Origin: an uncultured Pseudomonadota bacterium
GTDB lineage: Bacteria; Pseudomonadota; Gammaproteobacteria; Burkholderiales; Methylophilaceae
DNA: 40,804 bases
Assembly: GCA_903876765.1 (NCBI GenBank)
Contig: CAIRBH010000050.1
Coordinates: 1 to 40,804, forward strand
Direction: 5' to 3'
In this document: positions 35,937-40,804 of the stretch, in pieces
Layout: each line of letters begins with the position of its first letter
Numbering within the stretch: position 1 is the first letter of the stretch
Notes under the pieces: generated by a model
The model's input: the letters and a program-made list of their open reading frames with translations, nothing else
What the model was told of the DNA's origin: nothing
The model's database searches: none
Position numbers and translations under genes: made by a program

Positions 35937-36821
35937 ATGCAACCTAGCTTAAAAAAACATGCGCTGGCTCAACACCTGTTAAATAGCTGTGTTGAGCGCA
36001 ATTTTAGGCAACAGGCTAAGCCCTACATCAAGCGAATTTTTCAACGTATAACGCAAGTGCCAGTACTATTAGCCGTTATCGCGCAGACGATCGCCTTGTT
36101 TGCGGTACTGGCAATAGTTAAGCTAATTAGCCTACTGGCAATCACTTATTTTAATGGCGTTATCAATTACCCATTTTTTCTATTAGTCTGTATGCAAGCA
36201 TTAATGGCTAGCTTGGTGTCTTATTCTTTAGGTATGGCCAGTTGGTGGCGTGCCATACATTTTATTTTCCCCTTAGCAGTTTGGTTGATGTGCTTATGGC
36301 AACTGCCTAATCAAATTTATTTAGCTGGATTGATACTGAGTTTTAGCGTGTTTTGGAGCACTTTTCGCAGTCAAGTGCCTTTTTTCCCTTCTCGCCCTAT
36401 CGTTTGGCAGCGGCTGGCTAAGCTGATGCCGCAAGCTAGGTCAGTGCGCTTAATCGATATAGGCAGTGGCTTGGGTGATGTGGCTATGCATATTGCTAAG
36501 CTGCGGCCAGATAGCCAGATTGAAGGCATAGAAGTCGCACCGTTGCCTTGGTTAGTGAGTTATCTGCGTGCCAAGCTGCAGCGCAGCAACGCTATTTTTA
36601 AGCTGGGCGACTACCGTAGCTTAAATTTTGCACACTATGATGTTATTTTTGCTTATTTGTCACCAGTGGCCATGCCTGCTTTGTGGCAAAAAGCCAGTCA
36701 AGAAATGCGTTCAGGCAGTCTGTTAATTAGCTTGGAATTTGATATACCAGGCGTTGCAAGCAGCTTACGCATTGCTGGCAGTAAAAATGCGCCCATGCTG
36801 TATGTTTGGAAGCTACCCTAA
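35937..36821 (+). CDS. Membrane-anchored SAM methyltransferase, FAM173/ATPSCKMT-like
   Basis: 294 residues. About four hydrophobic segments lie between 41 and 142. A class I methyltransferase core follows: motif I IDIGSGLGD (173-181), an acidic residue at the end of strand 2 (GIEVAPLPWLVSYLRAKL, 197-214), GDYRSL (224-229) and YDVIFAYLSPVAMPALWQK (234-252). The pattern E-x-x-P-x-x-x-x-S-x-x-RA, then YDVIF..P..M..L..K and LISLEFDIPG, is like that of the FAM173/ATPSCKMT family, whose known member methylates a lysine of ATP synthase subunit c. That likeness is from memory, not a search. It sits between flhC and motA with a 21-base gap from flhC, so it may modify a membrane or flagellar protein. 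It could also be a lipid or small-molecule methyltransferase. The start has no strong ribosome site. Confidence 0.75.
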   Translation: MQPSLKKHALAQHLLNSCVERNFRQQAKPYIKRIFQRITQVPVLLAVIAQTIALFAVLAIVKLISLLAITYFNGVINYPFFLLVCMQALMASLVSYSLGMASWWRAIHFIFPLAVWLMCLWQLPNQIYLAGLILSFSVFWSTFRSQVPFFPSRPIVWQRLAKLMPQARSVRLIDIGSGLGDVAMHIAKLRPDSQIEGIEVAPLPWLVSYLRAKLQRSNAIFKLGDYRSLNFAHYDVIFAYLSPVAMPALWQKASQEMRSGSLLISLEFDIPGVASSLRIAGSKNAPMLYVWKLP

Positions 36822-37006
36822 GATATCTTGTCAGCTGGGTATTTTTAGCCAAATTTGCACAGCCAGTTTGTGCTCATTTAACGCTTAAACCAACGGCAAG
36901 CGGCAAAACATTCCCTTATTCCACGAATTGATTTTCACCACAGCTTGCTATTGTTCAGTTAACGATTAAATCCCTGTCAATTATTTTTATTCTGGAGTAA
37001 GCAAGT

Positions 37007-37867
37007 ATGTTTGTCGCTATTGGATATCTCGTTGTATGCGGCAGTGTTTTTGGTGGTTATGCATTGGCTGGTGGGCATTTGGGGGCATTATGGCAGCCCT
37101 TAGAATTGCTCATGATATTTGGCGGTGGCGCAGGTGCGTTTGTGGTGGGAAATGATAGCAAAGCGATTAAAGCGACATTGCAAGCCCTGCCTACTTTGTT
37201 TAAGGGTTCAAAATACAACAAAGCACTTTATATGGATTTGCTGGCGCTATTATTTGAGATTTTAGCGAAAATCCGCAAAGACGGGATGTTGTCGATAGAA
37301 GGTGATATTGAAAACCCTGAATCTAGCCCACTATTTAGCAAATACCCAAATCTGCTACATGACCATCATTTAGTAGAATTTATAGCTGATTATTTACGCC
37401 TGATGAGCTCTGGCAATATGGATGCCTTTCAGATAGAAAACTTAATGGACAACGAAATAGAAACGCATCACATGGAAGGCCATGTGCCTGCCCACTGCAT
37501 TGCTAAGTTGGGTGATGGCTTGCCAGCGTTTGGTATTGTGGCGGCGGTCATGGGCGTGGTGCACACCATGGAAAACGTAGCCTTACCCCCAGCTGAATTA
37601 GGCATTTTAATTGCCCATGCGCTGGTGGGTACTTTCTTGGGAATTTTATTGGCTTACGGCTTTGTTGGCCCGCTCTCTGGCTTGCTAGAACAAAAACTAG
37701 AAGAAAGTAGCAAAATGTTTCAAACCGTTAAAGTCATATTGCTTGCCAGTTTAAATGGCTATGCGCCGCCGATTGCCATTGAATTTGGTCGCAAAGTACT
37801 ATATTCAACCGAGCGCCCTAACTTTCTTGAACTAGAAGCCCATATTAAGCAAACAAAAGGTAAATAA
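37007..37867 (+). CDS. motA: Flagellar stator protein MotA
   Basis: 286 residues, close to E. coli MotA (295). The key residues fall at E. coli numbers: R90 and E98 in the cytoplasmic loop that contacts FliG, P173 in GDGLPAFGIVAAVMGVVH and P222 in YGFVGPLSG. Four membrane helices are evident. With MotB it forms the proton-driven stator. GGAG lies about ten bases upstream of the ATG. The 185-bp gap after the methyltransferase gene is large enough for its own late promoter, but I could not find a convincing sigma-28 match there. Confidence 0.98.
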   Translation: MFVAIGYLVVCGSVFGGYALAGGHLGALWQPLELLMIFGGGAGAFVVGNDSKAIKATLQALPTLFKGSKYNKALYMDLLALLFEILAKIRKDGMLSIEGDIENPESSPLFSKYPNLLHDHHLVEFIADYLRLMSSGNMDAFQIENLMDNEIETHHMEGHVPAHCIAKLGDGLPAFGIVAAVMGVVHTMENVALPPAELGILIAHALVGTFLGILLAYGFVGPLSGLLEQKLEESSKMFQTVKVILLASLNGYAPPIAIEFGRKVLYSTERPNFLELEAHIKQTKGK

Positions 37868-37912
37868 CCGCGTGTTATTTTTGCAAAAAAATGAACGATA
37901 ACGGAGCCTGCC

Positions 37913-38845
37913 ATGGCTGAAAATCTGGTCAAACCTATTATTGTTAAGCGCATTAAAAAAACCGCAGCTGGCCACCATGGTGGTGCATGGAAAATAGCCT
38001 ACGCAGACTTTGTGACCGCTATGATGGCTTTTTTTCTGCTAATGTGGCTACTAGGCTCAACTTCTAAAGCGCAACTAGAAGGCATACAAGAGTATTTTAA
38101 TACGCCATTAAGTGCCGCATTAAGTGCGGGTAGCAGTGTGGGCAGTAGCGAATCTGTCATCAAAGGTGGCGGCAAAGATGTGACTAAAAAACAAGGGCAA
38201 GTTCAGCCAGTCGACAGCGTTAAGGGCAAGAAAAAACTAGTTGATATTCAAGATTCAAAAGAAGCGATAAAAAAACAAGAAACAGCCAAGCTAGAAGAAC
38301 TAAAAAAGAAAATAGAAAAAGCGATTGACGATAGCGCAACCTTAAGTAAATTTAAAAATCAGCTATTGCTAGACATCACCACCGAAGGCTTGCGAGTGCA
38401 AATAGTCGATGAGCAAAATCGCCCCATGTTCAATTCATCCAAAGCTGAATTGCAGCCGTATGCCAAACAAATACTGCATGAATTAGGCCGCATGTTAAAT
38501 GGCGTGACTAACAGAATTAGCTTATCAGGTCATACTGACGCCACCCCATACCCTAACGGTGAAAAATCTTACAGCAATTGGGAGCTTTCATCCGACCGTG
38601 CCAATGCCTCGCGCCGAGAGCTTATTGCAGGCGGTATGGATGAAACCAAATTGCTGCGCGTGGTGGGGCTATCGTCGGCCAGCATGTTTGACAAAAAAAA
38701 CCCATTTAACCCAACCAATCGGCGTATCAGCATTATTATTATGAATAAACAAGCTGAAGAAAACGTATTAAAAGATGACGAGGCGGTCAATGTATCCGCA
38801 GACTCCACAGAGGCTGAACTTGGCAAAGCCGTAGTAAAACCTTAA
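37913..38845 (+). CDS. motB: Flagellar stator protein MotB
   Basis: 310 residues, as in E. coli (308). D32 in KIAYADFVTAMMAFFLLMWL is the proton-carrying Asp of MotB, at the same number as in E. coli. The plug/linker region is rich in lysine (~80-135), and the OmpA-like peptidoglycan-binding domain has ISLSGHTDATPYPNGEKSYS (~203-222) and NRRISIII. CGGAG precedes the ATG by six bases, and the gene starts 45 bases after motA. It ends 43 bases from the convergent ygjP gene; near-repeats of cttaatttytggctaa lie in this gap, but no clear terminator. Confidence 0.97.
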   Translation: MAENLVKPIIVKRIKKTAAGHHGGAWKIAYADFVTAMMAFFLLMWLLGSTSKAQLEGIQEYFNTPLSAALSAGSSVGSSESVIKGGGKDVTKKQGQVQPVDSVKGKKKLVDIQDSKEAIKKQETAKLEELKKKIEKAIDDSATLSKFKNQLLLDITTEGLRVQIVDEQNRPMFNSSKAELQPYAKQILHELGRMLNGVTNRISLSGHTDATPYPNGEKSYSNWELSSDRANASRRELIAGGMDETKLLRVVGLSSASMFDKKNPFNPTNRRISIIIMNKQAEENVLKDDEAVNVSADSTEAELGKAVVKP

Positions 38846-38888
38846 TTTCTGGCTAAGCCTTAATTTTTAGCTAAACTCTCATTTGTGG

Positions 38889-39419
38889 CTAGCTAAGTGC
38901 AGCTAAAGCGTCGTCCATTTTTAATGGGGCTTGATGATGTTGCCATAACAAATAAACCCTGCAATCAAATTCTAACTGGTGATAGCTAGGTTCCATGTGT
39001 TGGCATAGCTGATAAAAAGCTTTGTCATGCTCACGCACTTTTAAATGGGCAAGTTCGTGTACCACTATCATGCGTAAAAATTCAGCTGGCGTTGTTTTAA
39101 AAAAAGACGCAATCCTGATCTCTTTTTTTGCTTTAAGCCTGCCGCCTTGCACCCGAGAAATGGCCGTATTAAGCCCCAAAGCGTGATGCGCTATGCTAAG
39201 CCTATTATCGTAATGCACTTTGTTTAATAGCGGCGTATTGTGCAAAAAAGCTTGCTTAATCTCATTGCTGTAGTGATAAAGCGCCTTATCCGTTTGTATG
39301 TCGTGTGATTGCGGGTAACGTTCACCGATATAGTCCCCCAATTTATTTTGCGCTTGCAATTGGCGAATTTTTTCTTGCAGGCTAGTGGGGTAGTGCTCTA
39401 GGTATTTTAAGGGTGGCAT
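38889..39419 (-). CDS. ygjP: YgjP-like zinc metallopeptidase-fold protein
   Basis: 176 residues. H121-E-L-A-H125 with a third likely ligand H131 (HELAHLKVREHDKAFYQLCQ) is the zinc site of the YgjP/WLM-like (DUF45) group. The conserved basic segment GRLKAKKEIRIASFF lies before it. The biological substrate of this family is unsettled; it is commonly annotated as an M48-type metallopeptidase. It is a single minus-strand gene, convergent with motB. The 5' side is a spacer full of REP-like repeats, and its promoter is not evident. Confidence 0.85.
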   Translation of the reverse strand: MPPLKYLEHYPTSLQEKIRQLQAQNKLGDYIGERYPQSHDIQTDKALYHYSNEIKQAFLHNTPLLNKVHYDNRLSIAHHALGLNTAISRVQGGRLKAKKEIRIASFFKTTPAEFLRMIVVHELAHLKVREHDKAFYQLCQHMEPSYHQLEFDCRVYLLWQHHQAPLKMDDALAALS

Positions 39420-39457
39420 AATTAGGTATTTTAAGGGGGCATAATAATGCTATTTAG

Positions 39458-39661
39458 CCCGCTCATGATCAACTTGTCAAACCAACTAAGCCGTTAAAAT
39501 CAAACTCATGTCTGGTGAGCCTTTTGAATCAACTAAGCCGTTCGTGGTGAGCTTGTCGAACTAATCCCATAACCTGTCCGTAGTCAGCCTGCCTAACAAC
39601 TTAGCAGGATTGTGCTTGTATAAGACGTCTTATATACCGTTCGTGGTGAGCTTGTCGAACC
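39458..39661. repeat. Cluster of five REP-like elements around ccgttcgtggtgagcttgtc
   Basis: Two near-identical copies (ccgttcgtggtgagcttgtc plus gaac) lie at 39538-39561 and 39637-39660. Three decayed copies lie at about 39458-39484, 39507-39531 and 39574-39598. Each good copy has a gttcg...cgaac stem. The word aactaagccgtt follows the first two decayed copies (39484-39495 and 39531-39542). A 16-base palindrome, tataagacgtcttata, sits between copies at 39619-39634. Elements of this sequence are widespread in proteobacterial spacers and are REP-like; no RAYT transposase is present here. Confidence 0.75.
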
Positions 39662-39994
39662 ATGAATGATGTCAACCATAATTCATTCACACAAAGCCTG
39701 CGCCTCACATTTAGGTTAATCATTAATGCAATTTAACTTCGAAGCATTAATTCGAACCAATAAATTGTTGAAATATCATCAAATAATTTAATTTTTATAA
39801 ATTTATTTATAAATTGATGGGATATCGTCAAATTTCTGTCATGTTGGGAAATTATATTTGCAGATAGTTATTAAGGTGCTCAGCCTTCTAGGAAGTTTGC
39901 AGCGCCTTATTTATTTTGCAAATACATGAATGCTTTAGATCTAAATGCTTTGGATCTGCTTAAAGATGGATTATTTATAAGATGAGTTACTTAA
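39662..39994. other. AT-rich spacer before the 130-residue unknown gene
   Basis: No gene is supported. The stretch 39755-39830 is very AT-rich, with ataaatttatttataaatt and two similar words, atatcatcaaat and atatcgtcaaat, about 55 bases apart. A 19-codon frame at 39926-39985 coding for MNALDLNALDLLKDG... lacks a ribosome site and is treated as non-coding. The spacer presumably contains the promoter for 39995-40804. Confidence 0.45.
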
Positions 39995-40387
39995 ATGATT
40001 GACCCCTGCCAAATTATAGCTAGGAAAATGTTAGAAGACGGCTATGACCCTAAACCTGTTCTTGATTTTATCAACGAGGCGACTATTACTGGGCAGTGCG
40101 AGATTGTCGATATTGGAAAATCTATTTTTGTACTGATATATATTGCCCCTTATGAAATCGTTTTGCATTTATTTTCCGAAGACTCTCCAGTGGTTTTAAG
40201 AAAAAAAATATTAATTTTCCACAATAAGATACTAGAACGTTCGATTTCTAAGGTTTATATCTATGGTGAGAATCCGAAATTGATTGAGCTCTTACGTAAA
40301 TTAGGATTTACCCTACAAATAAGTGATAAGTCAAAGTTTGATTGGATGATTGATCCTAAGTGCGAAATTTTGCATATAAATATTTAA
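39995..40387 (+). CDS. Unrecognised 130-residue protein, GNAT-like C-terminal half
   Basis: I do not recognise the family with confidence. A helical start (MIDPCQIIARKMLEDGYDPK) leads into beta-strands (QCEIVDIGKSIFVLIYIA, EIVLHLFSED), a helix and the segment KVYIYGENPKLIELLRKLGF, which is like the last part of the GNAT acetyltransferase fold where xLLxKLGF is common. The acetyl-CoA loop (Q/RxxGxG/A) is not evident, so activity is doubtful. Its base composition is noticeably more AT-rich than the other genes in the window, which suggests transfer. The next gene starts 22 bases later and is probably co-transcribed, so a role in modifying or handling the repeat protein is possible but unproven. 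Confidence 0.65.
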   Translation: MIDPCQIIARKMLEDGYDPKPVLDFINEATITGQCEIVDIGKSIFVLIYIAPYEIVLHLFSEDSPVVLRKKILIFHNKILERSISKVYIYGENPKLIELLRKLGFTLQISDKSKFDWMIDPKCEILHINI

Positions 40388-40409
40388 GTTTAATAAAAGG
40401 AGATTAGAA

Positions 40410-40804
40410 ATGGGTGCAGAAAACATAGGTAATGATATAGTAAATTGGGCTAATGAGGTCGCCAGTGAGGTTAAAAATGGTTTTGACCAGATAAGTAATT
40501 ATGATCTACAGCACCTCAACCCAGCACAACTTGTTGAGCTTAGTGCGGATCAAATTGCCAGTCGGTTTACTGAATTCACAACCAGTCAGCTTCAAAGTTT
40601 TACAACTGGGCAGCTTGCTACTTTGGCGGCGGATAAAGTTGCCAGTCGCATTGGCGATTTCACAGCCAGTCAGCTTCAAAGTTTTACAACTGGGCAGCTT
40701 GCTACTTTGACGGCGGCTAACGTTGCCATTCGCATTGGCGATTTCACAACCAGTCAGCTTCAAAGTTTTACAACTGGGCAGCTTGCTACTTTGGCGGCGG
40801 ATAA
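40410..40804 (+). CDS. Octapeptide-repeat protein, 5' part (runs off the window)
   Basis: The ATG at 40410 has an excellent ribosome site (aaaaggaga, 40396-40404). The frame is open to the last base, so at least 131 codons are present. A non-repetitive head (MGAENIGNDIVNWANEVASE...) has no signal peptide. From about residue 36 the protein consists of octads of the form [F/L]-[T/S]-x-x-Q-[L/I]-x-[S/T], grouped as three octads plus four residues (RIGD), giving a 28-residue unit. Repeats of this FTTSQLQS/FTTGQLAT kind are, as far as I recall, found in large secreted or surface proteins of several proteobacteria; export by type I secretion would fit the missing signal peptide. The downstream end would decide this. 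No enzymatic motif is seen. Confidence 0.8.
   Translation, partial: MGAENIGNDIVNWANEVASEVKNGFDQISNYDLQHLNPAQLVELSADQIASRFTEFTTSQLQSFTTGQLATLAADKVASRIGDFTASQLQSFTTGQLATLTAANVAIRIGDFTTSQLQSFTTGQLATLAAD
40575..40804 (+). repeat. 84-bp tandem repeats coding for 28-residue units
   Basis: Units start at 40575, 40659 and 40743 (the last cut by the window edge). The first two full units differ at only 5 of 84 bases. A more diverged half-unit precedes them (LNPAQLVE LSADQIAS RFTE, 40509-40574 region). Such near-identity implies recent tandem duplication and likely length variation between strains. Confidence 0.9.

Noticed and set aside
36822-37006. Possible sigma-28 promoter before motA (TAACGCTT near 36880)
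   Set aside because: The best -10 candidate (gcggcaaa) matches only 5 of 8 and sits 2 bases off the required spacing.
39458-39661. Repeat cluster considered as a CRISPR array
   Set aside because: Repeats vary strongly, spacing is irregular, and no cas genes are present; the sequence is that of a REP-like element.
39926-39985. 19-codon frame coding for MNALDLNALDLLKDGLFIR before the 130-residue gene
   Set aside because: The internal NALDL duplication is curious, but there is no ribosome site and it is too short to support as coding or as an attenuator peptide.
1-40804. Insertion sequences, phage genes or a replication origin
   Set aside because: No transposase, integrase, capsid or replication-initiator gene and no iteron or DnaA-box cluster was recognised in the window.

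Overview
The window looks like chromosomal DNA of a flagellated betaproteobacterium. A methylotroph of the Methylophilaceae (Methylotenera/Methylophilus type) is my best guess. The grounds are the FlhDC master regulator, the yhdP - nitrilase - tldD cluster, an AddAB-like repair pair of the betaproteobacterial type, moderate GC coding DNA with AT-rich spacers, and type I secretion substrates with VCA0849-type C-termini. The assignment rests on recognising families, not on a search.

Layout. (1) 1-1778: the 3' end of a large RTX-repeat type I secretion substrate, then a very short protein joining an adhesin retention module directly to the same type of secretion domain, closed by a strong terminator. 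(2) 1945-6215: a sugar nucleotidyltransferase, tRNA-Ser(GGA), and two overlapping GT4 glycosyltransferases on the minus strand. (3) 6491-6667: a 58-residue Pro/Ala-rich protein. (4) 6862-13061: an AddB-like nuclease and AddA-like helicase-nuclease with an ATGA overlap. (5) 13123-17159: mfd then dedA (minus). (6) 17466-23812: yhdP - nitrilase-family hydrolase - tldD (minus). (7) 23993-26519: the ABC-F protein yheS and an unrecognised 188-residue protein. (8) 26593-38845: a flagellar regulon in two divergent arms. The minus arm reads flhB-flhA-flhF-flhG-fliA-motC-motD. The plus arm reads flhD-flhC-(membrane methyltransferase)-motA-motB. (9) 38889-40804: ygjP, a cluster of REP-like repeats, an AT-rich spacer, a 130-residue unknown protein, and the start of a protein made of near-identical 28-residue repeats that runs off the window.

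The flagellar block combines export gate (FlhA/FlhB), placement and number control (FlhF/FlhG), the class 2 activator (FlhDC), the class 3 sigma factor (FliA) and two stators (MotAB and MotCD). Four things stand out. FlhG keeps its FlhF-activating N-terminal motif but has lost its P-loop. A consensus-perfect sigma-28 promoter lies in the flhB/flhD spacer with no recognised gene behind it. A 19-bp perfect hairpin lies in the flhD leader region. A membrane-anchored methyltransferase resembling the FAM173/ATPSCKMT lysine methyltransferases sits between flhC and motA.

Most of the remaining content is housekeeping. The best candidates for something undescribed are the mini retention-module protein (1098-1778), the methyltransferase in the flagellar operon (35937-36821), the orphan sigma-28 promoter plus hairpin (34580-34878), and the small-protein/octapeptide-repeat pair at the right edge (39995-40804).
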